Below, piece by piece: positions 34,243-42,635 of a stretch of DNA of 46,632 nt (the stretch's first letter is position 1; every line of letters begins with the position of its first letter). The translations under genes were made by a program, and so were the position numbers. The notes beneath the pieces were generated by a model. It was not told the origin of the DNA, made no database searches, and saw only the letters and a program-made list of their open reading frames with translations. The stretch is from assembly GCA_024278695.1 (NCBI GenBank), contig JAJRSR010000211.1, positions 1-46,632 on the forward strand. The letters run 5' to 3'. This stretch comes from Planctomycetota bacterium (GTDB lineage: Bacteria > Planctomycetota > Phycisphaerae > UBA1845).

Positions 34243-34334
34243 GTCGGGCACCGCCCGACGCCTTCCACCAACGCCGTGGCGTTTCGTCGGGCAGAACCCG
34301 ACCGATCGGCCTGCGGCGCACGCATTGTTGCGCC
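34243..34334. repeat. Cluster of four consecutive hairpins
   Basis: Four perfect inverted repeats follow one another: GTCGGGC/GCCCGAC (34243-34259, 3-nt loop), AACGCC/GGCGTT (34270-34283), GTCGGG/CCCGAC (34286-34302) and GGCGCA/TGCGCC (34315-34334). The first and third share arm sequences, so the outer arms can pair with each other and leave the second as an inner branch. Confidence 0.75.
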
Positions 34335-34540
34335 ACGCCGTGCCGCGTCATCGCGGAAAACACCGCCGAACAAGGCAGAATAGCCGAGCGGCAGGGGACG
34401 TCAACTGTTGGCGCGGGTCGGTCGTTATGGCGCACCGCGTAATTTTCAGGGGCGGCAGCGGTTCGAAATCGCAGCAGGTGCGCCGGCTACTCCTCGGGTT
34501 TCGTCTTGCTCGCCGCGAGTACGCCAGCAATGGCACCACC

Positions 34541-34620
34541 CAGGCCCGTCGCACATTAAGTTCCTTTTGCCGCAAGGACTTGCATCAAGAACTCGTTGTT
34601 CCAGCCGGCCATTTCGCTCT
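34541..34620 (+). repeat. ~80-bp dispersed repeat, copy 2
   Basis: This copy matches 14227-14320 at 76 of 80 positions once the 14-bp duplication there is removed. On the minus strand an ATG preceded by AAAGGAAAGAG opens an 18-codon frame (GWNNEFL, QVLAAKGT) ending in TAA. Confidence 0.88.
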
Positions 34621-34650
34621 TTCCTTTTGATGCTGCTTGCGGTTTCCGTT

Positions 34651-34690
34651 CGATTCGTGTTCCCCCGCAACTGAAGCTACGAGCCATCCG
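34651..34690 (+). repeat. ~40-bp intergenic repeat, copy C
   Basis: CGATTCGTGTTCCCCCGCA followed by a degenerate second half (GAAGCTACGAGCCATCC). With copy D it flanks argS in the same orientation; the two share the lead-in CCGTTCGATTCGTGTTCCCC. Confidence 0.75.
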
Positions 34691-34787
34691 CCCCGGCAGC
34701 CCAGCAGTCGTTTCATTCGACAGGCCGTGCCTGATCTTCTACCTTGCCTGTGCTCGACGTATATCTGTCCAGGGAGGTGATGGTCAA

Positions 34788-36572
34788 GTGAAATCTGTTC
34801 TTGAAGAATTGTCACGGCGCGTGCGTACGGCGATGGTCAAAGTCGGTGCGGACGGTGATCCGATCGTGCGCGCGTCCCAGGATGCGAAGTTTGGTGACTA
34901 CCAATCCAACGCCGCGATGGGCCTGGCCAAGAAGCTCGGCAAGAAGCCGCGTGACCTGGCCGCTGAGATCGTAGCCGCCCTCGAAATCGACGACATCTGC
35001 GAACCGGCGGAGATTGCCGGACCGGGGTTTATCAATCTGACGCTGAAGCCGAGTTATCTTGGCAAGCTATTGACCGGAGTTCCTTCGGTCGCGGACGGTG
35101 GTCTGGATCGACTTGGAATTGAGCCGACCGCAGACCCGCAGGTTGTGGTCGTGGACCTTTCGAGTCCGAATCTGGCGAAAGAAATGCACGTGGGTCACCT
35201 GCGGAGCACGGTGATCGGTGATTGCATCTGCCGCGTGCTCGAGTTTGAGGGTCACACCGTTCACCGTGAGAACCACGTCGGTGATTGGGGAACGCAGTTT
35301 GGCATGCTTGTGGCGCACCTGCTTCGTGAAAAGCCGGATATCATCGACCACCCGGATGAGCTGGTTATCGCCGATCTCGAATCATTTTATGTGGCCGCGA
35401 AGAACCGCTTCGACGCCGATGAGGCGTTCAAGGCGGAGTCACGCGAAACGGTAGTCAAATTGCAGCAGGGTGATCCGACGACTCGAAAAATCTGGAAAGC
35501 CTTTTGCGATGAGTCGCTCCGGCATTGTCACGACATCTACGACCGGCTCCAAGTGCGCCTGACGGATCGCGGCGAGAGTTATTACACCGATCGCATGGAA
35601 GAAATCATCGGTCGGATCGAAAAGAAGATGGTCGGTGCTGATGGCGGGTGGATCAGAGAGAGCGACGGGGCGCTGTGCTTCTTTCTCGATGGCTTTACGA
35701 CGCGAGACGGAGAGCCGCTGCCGATGATCGTACGCAAGTCGGACGGGGGGTTTAATTACGCCACCTCAGACCTCGCGACGATCACACACCGTGTGGAGGA
35801 ACTCGGGGCCACACGGATTTTGTATGTCGTTGGGCTTCCGCAGAAGCAACACTTTGAGATGGTCTTTGCCGGAGCCAGGAAGGTCGGCTTCGCTGGTGAT
35901 GACGTCGCGCTTGAACATCTTGGCTTCGGCAGCGTGCTGTCCAAATCGGGCGTGATGTTCAAGACGCGTGAGGGCGGCACGTTTAAGCTAAAGGCACTGC
36001 TCGATGAAGCCGTTGAGCGGGCGCTGGCCGTGCTGCGCGAGCAGGATCGCGATGGCGGCTTCTCCGAGGCGCAGGCGGCCAAGACGGCGGAGATCGTCGG
36101 GATCGGCGCGGTGAAGTATTTTGACTTGGCCCACGCAAGGCAGAGCGACTACAAGTTCGACATTGACCACATGCTGGCGATGGAAGGCAACACCGCGCCC
36201 TACATGATGTACGCCTATGCGCGGATCCGTTCGATCGGACGCAAGGCCGGTGTGGCGGTGGGTGCGCTACCGGCGGATGAGCCGATTCTGTTGGAGCATC
36301 CCACGGAGATCGCGTTGGCGGTGAAGCTCGTGCAGTTCTCCGAGACGCTGCACGGCATCGCACGCGAGCTGCGTCCGAATGTGCTGACGGAATACCTCTA
36401 TGAGCTAGCGAAAGCCTTCAGCCGGTTCTACGACAAGAAGAACGGCGTCCGCGTGATCGATGCGACGCCCGAAAGCGTCAGAAACTCTCGGTTGCGTTTG
36501 TGCGATCTTACCGCCCGGACGCTCAAGCTCGGGCTAGGGTTGTTGGGGATCGAAACCGTCGAGCGGATGTAG
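34788..36572 (+). CDS. argS: Arginyl-tRNA synthetase
   Basis: ArgS charges tRNA-Arg with arginine. The GTG at 34788 has an excellent GGAGGTGA 7 nt upstream and gives 594 residues; the ORF-track start would translate the repeat region. The N-terminal Add1 domain includes FGDYQSNAAMGLAKKLGK. The HIGH motif is HVGH within SSPNLAKEMHVGHLRST, and NHVGDWGTQFGML is typical of ArgRS. The KMSKS position holds the degenerate form common in this enzyme (GVMFKTREGGTFKL). The C-terminal anticodon-binding domain ends in the usual LCDLTARTLKLGLGLLGIE. It has no close co-directional neighbours and lies between two copies of the ~40-bp repeat. Confidence 0.97.
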   Translation: MKSVLEELSRRVRTAMVKVGADGDPIVRASQDAKFGDYQSNAAMGLAKKLGKKPRDLAAEIVAALEIDDICEPAEIAGPGFINLTLKPSYLGKLLTGVPSVADGGLDRLGIEPTADPQVVVVDLSSPNLAKEMHVGHLRSTVIGDCICRVLEFEGHTVHRENHVGDWGTQFGMLVAHLLREKPDIIDHPDELVIADLESFYVAAKNRFDADEAFKAESRETVVKLQQGDPTTRKIWKAFCDESLRHCHDIYDRLQVRLTDRGESYYTDRMEEIIGRIEKKMVGADGGWIRESDGALCFFLDGFTTRDGEPLPMIVRKSDGGFNYATSDLATITHRVEELGATRILYVVGLPQKQHFEMVFAGARKVGFAGDDVALEHLGFGSVLSKSGVMFKTREGGTFKLKALLDEAVERALAVLREQDRDGGFSEAQAAKTAEIVGIGAVKYFDLAHARQSDYKFDIDHMLAMEGNTAPYMMYAYARIRSIGRKAGVAVGALPADEPILLEHPTEIALAVKLVQFSETLHGIARELRPNVLTEYLYELAKAFSRFYDKKNGVRVIDATPESVRNSRLRLCDLTARTLKLGLGLLGIETVERM

Positions 36573-36701
36573 ATGGATGTATGAGGACGGCCCTTTGTAC
36601 GGCCTCGGCCGGAAGGTTTGCCCGCGACGGGGTGCTCCATTGTCTGCCGTGGGCGAACGGTGGGGAACGGACAGCTCGAAACGGTATTGACAGTGCCCGT
36701 T

Positions 36702-36740
36702 CGATTCGTGTTCCCCGCAGCTAAAACCGCAGGTCACCCA
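36702..36740 (+). repeat. ~40-bp intergenic repeat, copy D
   Basis: CGATTCGTGTTCCCCGCAG then CTAAAACCGCAGGTCACCC. It lies 130 bp downstream of the argS stop, in direct orientation with copy C upstream of the gene. Confidence 0.78.
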
Positions 36741-36773
36741 AGCATGCTACCGTTTGTTCAAGCACTCAGGCAC

Positions 36774-36821
36774 AAAAAAGCGTGAACCGTAACGCCGCTT
36801 TTCACGTCGTACGGTTCACGC
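36774..36821 (-). terminator. Rho-independent terminator of rpsR
   Basis: A perfect 11-bp stem (GCGTGAACCGT with ACGGTTCACGC) with a 20-nt loop is followed on the minus strand by TTTTTT. It lies 70 nt after the rpsR stop. Confidence 0.85.
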
Positions 36822-36890
36822 GGTATTCTGTCGTATCAGCCTGGGATCCAATGCTCCCGGAGAGCACCGATCTCGCCCTTACGCGCCGTT

Positions 36891-37142
36891 CTAAACGCCA
36901 GCGTAGGGGATCAGCGCCATGAAGCGGGATCGCTTGATGGCCTGCTTCAAGACGTTCTGCTCTTGGGCAGTGGTGCCAGCGCGTTTGCGTGACATGAGCT
37001 TGCTGCTCGACGTCAAAAACTTACGCAGCAGTTCCACTTCTTTGTAGTCGACGGTCGGTCCGACCCATTCGCCGCGCTTGCGGTCACCGAATCGCTGTGC
37101 GGACCGGAACGTCTTACCTCGTTGCTGTTGCTCTCTTGCCAT
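36891..37142 (-). CDS. rpsR: 30S ribosomal protein S18
   Basis: S18 is a small basic protein of the 30S platform that pairs with S6. The 83-residue product has the S18 core: VDYKEVELLRKFL, KLMSRKRAGTTAQEQ and the end QAIKRSRFMALIPY. The N-terminus is basic and glutamine-rich. The ATG at 37142 has AAAGAG upstream. The usual partners rpsF, ssb and rplI are not adjacent, so the gene has left the common S6-S18-L9 operon. A strong terminator follows. Confidence 0.96.
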   Translation of the reverse strand: MAREQQQRGKTFRSAQRFGDRKRGEWVGPTVDYKEVELLRKFLTSSSKLMSRKRAGTTAQEQNVLKQAIKRSRFMALIPYAGV

Positions 37143-37237
37143 GCGGTCTCTTTCGTTAATTCTCTTGCGGCATGCTAACCCCGGAAACCCGTGGCTGCCG
37201 CTGTCCCGGGGAGGCTCTTCGAGCCTCCATGAACCCT

Positions 37238-37447
37238 CTAACCTGTTTCGGCCATGACCCTTTCAAACTCGCCGGGGTCGGCCTCCTGCGACTCCTCGAC
37301 CAGCATGATCGGGATACCGTCGCGGATCGGATACTTTCGCCGCGTTGCCGCGTCGGTCGAATAGAGCCAATCACCAACCTGCACCAAAGGAACACGGGCC
37401 ACCGGGCACTCCATGATCTTGAGCAGGTCGCTGTTAATCTCGGCCAT
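37238..37447 (-). CDS. Trm112-like (YcaR/UPF0434) small protein
   Basis: The real start is the ATG at 37447 with GAGGTG 5 nt upstream, giving 69 residues; the 167-residue ORF-track version is too long. The sequence LLKIMECPVARVPLVQVGDWLYS followed by KYPIRDGIPIMLVEES is the small Trm112/UPF0434 fold. The zinc cysteines are mostly lost (one CP remains), as in many bacterial members. Eukaryotic and archaeal Trm112 activates several RNA and protein methyltransferases; the bacterial role is unclear. It lies 95 bp before rpsR on the same strand. Confidence 0.85.
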   Translation of the reverse strand: MAEINSDLLKIMECPVARVPLVQVGDWLYSTDAATRRKYPIRDGIPIMLVEESQEADPGEFERVMAETG

Positions 37448-37584
37448 CACAACACCTCGAAAGCGGCTGACCACCCACGAATGCTCAATTGGGCACCGGT
37501 CACCAACCACCGAACAAGCCGGGGATTGTAGCTGAAAGCGGTTATCCTGCAACGGCACAACCGGCCAGCCTCGCGGCTGCAACT

Positions 37585-37613
37585 TTGACCATGCGTTCGT
37601 ACACTCGTATGAT
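37585..37613 (+). promoter_or_regulatory. Sigma-70-type promoter for acnA
   Basis: TTGACC and TATGAT are exactly 17 bp apart, each matching the consensus at five of six positions. The predicted start lies about 53 nt before the acnA ATG. Confidence 0.7.
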
Positions 37614-37672
37614 AGCGGTTTTCCCAGTTTGGCACTGGTTTTTTGCCGTAGGACGATAGGGACGATCAAACC

Positions 37673-40390
37673 ATGACCACCACAAATGTCGATAGTTGCA
37701 ACGCTGCGGGCACGCTGGCCACGAAGGGTGGAGACGTGCAAGTCTATAGGTTGTCAGCACTTACGGGTGCTGGGCTCGGGGATATCTCTCGACTGCCGTT
37801 CAGTATCAAGGTATTGCTTGAGAGCGTGCTGCGGAACATGGACGGCTTCACCATCACTGAGGATGACGTCAAGAAGCTGGCCTCCTGGGATGGCGCGGCG
37901 GCAGGTGGCGGGGAGGTGCCGTTCCTGCCGTCCCGTGTTTTGCTTCAGGACTTCACCGGCGTGCCGGCCGTGGTGGACTTGGCGGCCATGCGTGATGCGA
38001 TGGTCAGCCTCGGCGGTGACCCGAAGAAGATCAACCCGCTCATTCCCGTTGATCTGGTGATCGATCACTCGGTTCAGGTGGATGCGTTCGGTTCGGATGA
38101 AGCGTTGGGGATTAACGCACAGCGAGAGTTTCTTCGGAATCGCGAGCGGTACCAGTTCCTCCGTTGGGGGCAGAATGCTTTCGACGGTTTCCGCGTGGTC
38201 CCGCCGGCTATGGGCATCGTTCATCAGATCAACCTGGAATACCTCGCTTCGGTCGTATCGACGCGTAAGGTGGACGGCAAGACTGTGGCGATGCCCGACA
38301 GCTTGGTCGGCACGGATAGCCACACGACGATGATCAATGGAGTCGGCGTCGTCGGGTGGGGCGTCGGAGGCATTGAAGCCGAAGCGGTGATGCTTGGGCA
38401 GCCGGTTTATATGCTCACCCCGCAGGTGATCGGGTTTAAGCTAACCGGTGCGCTTCCCGAAGGTGCGACGGCCACCGATCTCGTGTTGGTGATCGTGGAG
38501 ATGCTTCGAAAGAAGGGTGTCGTCGGGAAGTTTGTGGAGTTCTACGGTCCGGGGCTGGCGCACATGACGCTGGCCGACCGGGCGACGATCGCCAACATGG
38601 CCCCGGAATACGGCGCGACGATGGGCTTTTTCCCGGTTGATGATGAGACGCTTCGTTTCTTGCGTAACACGGCGCGCTCCGAAGATGTGGTTGATCTTGT
38701 CGAGCGTTACACAAAGGAGCAGGGCTTGTTTCGCACGGACAGCATGCCGGAGCCGACATTTACCGATACGCTGAGCCTCGATATATCCACAGTCGAGCCG
38801 TGCCTAGCCGGTCCGAAGCGCCCGCAGGACCGCATCCTGATGAGTAAGATGAAGTCGTCATTCGCCTCGACGCTCAAGGCTCCGGTGTCCGAGCGCGGGT
38901 TCGCGTTAGATGACGCGGCGCTGGAACGCAAGGCCGACGTGCGTCACAACGGTGGTTCGACGAGCATGACCCACGGCGCGATCGCGATTGCAGCCATCAC
39001 AAGCTGCACCAACACCTCGAACCCTTCAGTGATGATCGCGGCCGGTATGGTCGCGAAGAACGCCATCGAAAAAGGACTGAAAGTTTCGCCGCACATCAAG
39101 ACAAGCCTCGCTCCCGGATCGCGGGTCGTGACGGACTACTTGGAAGATGCCGGGCTTATGCCGTACTTGAAGCAGCTCGGGTTTCATGTGGTGGGGTATG
39201 GGTGTACGACGTGCATTGGCAACAGCGGCCCGATTCCTGAGCCGGTTGCGGCTGCGATCAACGAGGGCGATCTTGTGGTGTGTTCGGTGCTTAGTGGAAA
39301 CCGGAATTTCGAGGGACGCATCCACGCATTGATTAAGGCGAACTACCTGGCGTCGCCGCCGCTCGTCGTGGCCTACGCCCTGGCGGGCAAGGTCGATATC
39401 GATCTGACGACGGAGCCGCTCGGTGTTGGTCGTGACGGCGCGCCGATCATGCTGAAGGACATCTGGCCGACCCAGCAGCAGGTTCGCGACGCGGTCACTA
39501 AGAGTGTGACGGCCGAGAAATATGGCGACCGGTACGCCGGTGTGTTCGACGCGAATGAGGAGTGGAACAAGATCAGCGGTGCGACCGGCGCGACGTACGC
39601 TTGGGATGACAGCAGCACCTATGTGCAGAACCCGCCGTTCTTCGACGGGCTGACCAAGGCCGTGCCGCCGATCCGTCCCATCGCCGGTGCGCGGGTGCTG
39701 GCTATGCTGGGTGATTCGGTGACGACGGATCACATTTCGCCGGCCGGTGCGATCAAGCCGGATGCGCCGGCGGGTGCCTTCTTGCGTGATGCCGGCGTGG
39801 CACCGGGTGACTTCAACAGCTACGGCTCGCGGCGCGGCAATGACCGGATCATGACGCGCGGCACGTTCGCCAACATTCGGCTGCGAAACCTGCTCGCGCC
39901 GGGCACTGAGGGCGGGGAGACGATTTACCTACCGACGGGTGAGCCGATGCCGATGTACGACGCGGCTCAGAAATACATGGCCGACGGTACGCCTCTGGTC
40001 GTGCTGGCCGGCACGGAATATGGCACGGGTTCATCGCGCGACTGGGCCGCTAAGGGCACGCTGCTGCTCGGGGTGAAGGCCGTGATCGCCCAGAGTTTCG
40101 AGCGCATCCACCGGAGTAATCTGGTTGGCATGGGTGTGTTGCCGCTTCAGTTCCGCGAGGGTGAATCGCGCGAGACGCTCGGGTTGACCGGGCACGAAGT
40201 GTTCGACTTCACCGGGTTGGGCAATGACTTGCAGCCGCTGCAAGAGATCGACGTGCGTGTCACCGATGCGAAGACGAACGAGTCGCGTACGATCACGGTT
40301 GTGGTGCGGATTGATACCCCGGTCGAAGTGGACTACTACCGCAACGGTGGCATCCTCCCGACGGTGCTTCGGAAGCTGGCCGCCAAGTAG
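37673..40390 (+). CDS. acnA: Aconitate hydratase A
   Basis: AcnA isomerises citrate to isocitrate in the TCA cycle through a [4Fe-4S] cluster. The 905-residue length is that of the AcnA/IRP1 family. It has [15 protein letters not shown] near the start, [35 protein letters not shown], and the cluster cysteines in [11 protein letters not shown] and [13 protein letters not shown]. The C-terminal swivelling domain has [24 protein letters not shown] and [17 protein letters not shown]. All expected motifs are present. It is transcribed from its own good promoter, divergent from the Trm112-like gene, and followed by a repeat copy (G). Confidence 0.98.
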   Translation: MTTTNVDSCNAAGTLATKGGDVQVYRLSALTGAGLGDISRLPFSIKVLLESVLRNMDGFTITEDDVKKLASWDGAAAGGGEVPFLPSRVLLQDFTGVPAVVDLAAMRDAMVSLGGDPKKINPLIPVDLVIDHSVQVDAFGSDEALGINAQREFLRNRERYQFLRWGQNAFDGFRVVPPAMGIVHQINLEYLASVVSTRKVDGKTVAMPDSLVGTDSHTTMINGVGVVGWGVGGIEAEAVMLGQPVYMLTPQVIGFKLTGALPEGATATDLVLVIVEMLRKKGVVGKFVEFYGPGLAHMTLADRATIANMAPEYGATMGFFPVDDETLRFLRNTARSEDVVDLVERYTKEQGLFRTDSMPEPTFTDTLSLDISTVEPCLAGPKRPQDRILMSKMKSSFASTLKAPVSERGFALDDAALERKADVRHNGGSTSMTHGAIAIAAITSCTNTSNPSVMIAAGMVAKNAIEKGLKVSPHIKTSLAPGSRVVTDYLEDAGLMPYLKQLGFHVVGYGCTTCIGNSGPIPEPVAAAINEGDLVVCSVLSGNRNFEGRIHALIKANYLASPPLVVAYALAGKVDIDLTTEPLGVGRDGAPIMLKDIWPTQQQVRDAVTKSVTAEKYGDRYAGVFDANEEWNKISGATGATYAWDDSSTYVQNPPFFDGLTKAVPPIRPIAGARVLAMLGDSVTTDHISPAGAIKPDAPAGAFLRDAGVAPGDFNSYGSRRGNDRIMTRGTFANIRLRNLLAPGTEGGETIYLPTGEPMPMYDAAQKYMADGTPLVVLAGTEYGTGSSRDWAAKGTLLLGVKAVIAQSFERIHRSNLVGMGVLPLQFREGESRETLGLTGHEVFDFTGLGNDLQPLQEIDVRVTDAKTNESRTITVVVRIDTPVEVDYYRNGGILPTVLRKLAAK

Positions 40391-40404
40391 GCTGGTTCGG
40401 GTAT

Positions 40405-40445
40405 CGGGTGGCCTGTGGCTTTAGCTCCGGGGGGGGCGTGAATCG
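40405..40445 (-). repeat. ~40-bp intergenic repeat, copy G (inverted)
   Basis: On the minus strand it reads CGATTCACGCC, a C-rich run, GGAGC, then TAAAGCCACAGGCCACCCG. It lies 15 bp after the acnA stop and is the only copy seen in the opposite orientation. Confidence 0.75.
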
Positions 40446-40567
40446 GTTGCGTGGCATGGGCAGGCTGGCGTTTAATGCTGTTCGGGAAGTTGGAGCGGTA
40501 AGTAATGCCTGCTGTGGGAGTATGTGCTTCGCGATTGATCGAGTGGTTACTGGTTGAGAGGCTACAC

Positions 40568-41053
40568 ATGGGCCGGTGTGCCACATTATTGATTGGCGCG
40601 GGACTCGTTCTGTTGCCGGTGGGCTGCGCTGGTAGGGTGGTTGGTGCTGCGCCCCGCGATCGTGTCAACACTTGCCGGGCGATCCAAACCGTGCTCGAAG
40701 ACCAGGCCGACGCGTGGAACCGGGGCGACGTGGCGGCGTTCATGACTGGTTATTGGAAGTCGCCGGAGCTTGCGTTTGTGTCGGGCGATCGTGTGACGCG
40801 CGGTTGGCAGGCCACCCTGGACCGCTACCACAAGCGGTATCCCACCCAAGAGGCGATGGGTCGGCTTGTGTTTTCTGAGCTCAACGTCCGAGAGCTAGCG
40901 CGCGATGCTGCGTTGGTTTCCGGTCGTTGGGCGCTGGACCGCGGGCAGCCGATTGGCGGTCGTTTCACGCTGCTCTTTCGCCTGCGTGACGACCGCTGGG
41001 TAATCGTTTACGACCACACGTCTTCGGGTGAGGTCCCAGCGGGTAGCGGGTAA
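40568..41053 (+). CDS. NTF2/SnoaL-like lipoprotein (DUF4440 type)
   Basis: The ATG at 40568, with GAGAGG upstream, gives 161 residues. It begins with a lipoprotein signal (MGRCATLLIGAGLVLLPVGC, Cys20). The mature part has the cone-shaped NTF2-like pattern: IQTVLEDQADAWNRGDVAAFM as the first long helix, YWKSPELAFVSGD, RGWQATLDRYHKRYP, then strands ending GRFTLLFRLRDDRWVIVYDHTS. Such secreted DUF4440 proteins mostly have no known activity; a ketosteroid isomerase-like pocket is the fold's usual feature. It is followed by hpd after about 300 bp containing a repeat and a promoter, so it is probably a separate transcript. Confidence 0.86.
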   Translation: MGRCATLLIGAGLVLLPVGCAGRVVGAAPRDRVNTCRAIQTVLEDQADAWNRGDVAAFMTGYWKSPELAFVSGDRVTRGWQATLDRYHKRYPTQEAMGRLVFSELNVRELARDAALVSGRWALDRGQPIGGRFTLLFRLRDDRWVIVYDHTSSGEVPAGSG

Positions 41054-41114
41054 GACGGTGCCATGGTCGAGCCCGACCGGTTGGTCGCTTTAGAGGCGGG
41101 GTCGTCCGGTTCGG

Positions 41115-41153
41115 CGATTCGTGTTTCCCGCAGCGTCAGACGCGCGCCACCCG
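41115..41153 (+). repeat. ~40-bp intergenic repeat, copy E
   Basis: CGATTCGTGTTTCCCGCAG then a diverged half CGTCAGACGCGCGCCACCC. It lies in the spacer before hpd, upstream of its promoter. Confidence 0.7.
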
Positions 41154-41225
41154 GTTCGGTGGCTCGTGCGTCTCACGGTTGGATTCAGGGGCTATCAACG
41201 CCTACAGCTTTTGGCCGGGGTGCAA

Positions 41226-41254
41226 TTGAGTTTTTCTCCGATTGTCGGCATAAT
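41226..41254 (+). promoter_or_regulatory. Promoter candidate for hpd
   Basis: TTGAGT and CATAAT are 17 bp apart (four and five matches to consensus). The predicted start is about 90 nt before the hpd start. Confidence 0.55.
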
Positions 41255-41352
41255 GCCCGAGCGATGGCCCGCCTCCTCCGGGCGTCGCGGCTTGTCGGGC
41301 GAGGCGTCTGCGGCGGTCCATCATCCGGGGAAGACTGAGGCTTGTGAAAGCC

Positions 41353-42444
41353 ATGGCTGAGGATTTTCTACCAGTCAAAGGGTACGACCACGTCGAGTTC
41401 TACGTCGGCAACGCGAAGCAGGCGGCCCACTTTTATGACAAGACTTTCGGTTTCAAGCCCGTTGCCAAGCGGGGATTGGAGACGGGCAGTCGCGACCGGG
41501 CAAGCTATGTGCTTCGGCAGGGTGCGGTCACGTTTGTGCTTACCAGTGCCTACGGTCCGGATACGGACGTCGCACGGCATTGTGCGTTGCACGGTGATGG
41601 CGTGAGGGCGATTGCGCTTTCGGTGGGTGATGTTGAATCGGCCGTTCGTGAAACCAAGGCCCGTGGTGCGACCGTATTGAAGGAGGCCACGGCAGAGGAA
41701 GACGAGCAGGGTACCGTCATCACGGCCGAGATCAAGTACGCCGGGGATACGGTCTTTCGCTTTGTTGATCGCAGCAACTACCGCGGCCCGTTCGCGCCGG
41801 GGTTTATCGATATCGACGCGCAAGGCTCGAATCCCGTCGGATTTGCGGCGATCGACCATATCGTGACCAACGTCTACCTCGGCGAGATGAACTTTTGGGC
41901 GAACTGGTATTCCGAGGTGTTGGGTTTCACGAATCTGGCCCACTTTACGGATAAAGATATCAGCACGGAATATAGCGCGCTGATGAGCAAGGTGATGGAG
42001 AACGGTACCGGCAAGTGCAAGTTTCCCATCAATGAGCCGGCCGAGGGGAAGAAGCGATCGCAGATCACGGAATACCTCGATTATTACTACGGTTCCGGCG
42101 TACAGCATATCGCCATGAACACCGCCAATATCTATGACACGGTGGCGGAGCTGCGCAGCCGCGACATCGATTTCCTTCGCGTGCCGGATACCTATTACGA
42201 CATGATGCGCGAGCGCATCAAGGGTGTGGACGAAGATTGGGCACGCTTGCAGGAACTCGGCATCCTGGTCGATCAGGACGATGATGGGTACCTGTTGCAG
42301 ATTTTTACGCACCCGGTGCAGGACCGCCCGACGCTCTTCTATGAAGTGATCCAGCGCCACGGCAGCCGTGGCTTCGGCATCGGCAATTTTAAGGCGTTGT
42401 TTGTGAGTCTGGAAGAAGAGCAGGCGTTACGCGGCAACTTGTAG
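41353..42444 (+). CDS. hpd: 4-hydroxyphenylpyruvate dioxygenase
   Basis: HPPD converts 4-hydroxyphenylpyruvate to homogentisate with Fe(II) and O2, the second step of tyrosine breakdown. The protein has two vicinal-oxygen-chelate halves. The three iron ligands are His in AIDHIVTNV, His in GVQHIAMNT and Glu in LFYEVIQRHG; GFGIGNFKALF near the end forms the C-terminal helix over the site. The ATG at 41353 gives 363 residues; the GTG at 41344 used by the ORF track has its GAGG only 3 nt away, so ATG is preferred but not certain. It is followed after 191 bp by hmgA in the same direction. Confidence 0.97.
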   Translation: MAEDFLPVKGYDHVEFYVGNAKQAAHFYDKTFGFKPVAKRGLETGSRDRASYVLRQGAVTFVLTSAYGPDTDVARHCALHGDGVRAIALSVGDVESAVRETKARGATVLKEATAEEDEQGTVITAEIKYAGDTVFRFVDRSNYRGPFAPGFIDIDAQGSNPVGFAAIDHIVTNVYLGEMNFWANWYSEVLGFTNLAHFTDKDISTEYSALMSKVMENGTGKCKFPINEPAEGKKRSQITEYLDYYYGSGVQHIAMNTANIYDTVAELRSRDIDFLRVPDTYYDMMRERIKGVDEDWARLQELGILVDQDDDGYLLQIFTHPVQDRPTLFYEVIQRHGSRGFGIGNFKALFVSLEEEQALRGNL

Positions 42445-42514
42445 TGTATCGAGGCTGGGCGGCTGCGAAAGAGCACGATCATTGAAGCGGTCGTCGTACC
42501 TTGGAAATGTCTCA

Positions 42515-42539
42515 GGGCCGCAGGCTTCGGCCTGCGCGG
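42515..42539. repeat. REP-like hairpin repeat, copy 2
   Basis: GCAGGC and GCCTGC form a perfect 6-bp stem around a stable TTCG tetraloop, flanked by G/C-rich sequence that can extend the pairing. 23 of 25 positions match 16243-16267. It lies between hpd and hmgA. Confidence 0.78.
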
Positions 42540-42635
42540 CATCGCAAACATCGACCGTACGGGTAAGCGAGTTATCGCGCCTGTGCGATTTTCAATACAA
42601 ATAATTCTACCCGTGGATTTGAAAGTAGGGCAACC

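Larger units (their letters stand above)
34127..34787. other. Repeat-dense divergent spacer between the ALDH7 gene and argS
   Basis: This 661-bp spacer is the longest in the window and contains a four-hairpin block (34243-34334), the second copy of the ~80-bp repeat (34541-34620) and copy C of the ~40-bp repeat (34651-34690). The ORFs in the track are short, overlap on both strands and have no recognised domain. It should also hold two divergent promoters, neither of which I could place with confidence. Confidence 0.65.
36573..36890. other. argS-rpsR convergent spacer
   Basis: No gene was found. The spacer holds repeat copy D and the rpsR terminator. The stretch from the argS stop to about 36700 shows no recognisable feature, and no clear terminator for argS was seen. 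Confidence 0.55.

Noticed and set aside
34458-34472. T-arm-like sequence GCGGTTCGAAATCGC suggesting a tRNA
   Set aside because: No matching acceptor, D or anticodon arms can be built around it.
37176-37215. Possible further copy of the ~40-bp repeat on the minus strand
   Set aside because: Only the GCAGCCACGGG core is similar; the rest does not align well enough.
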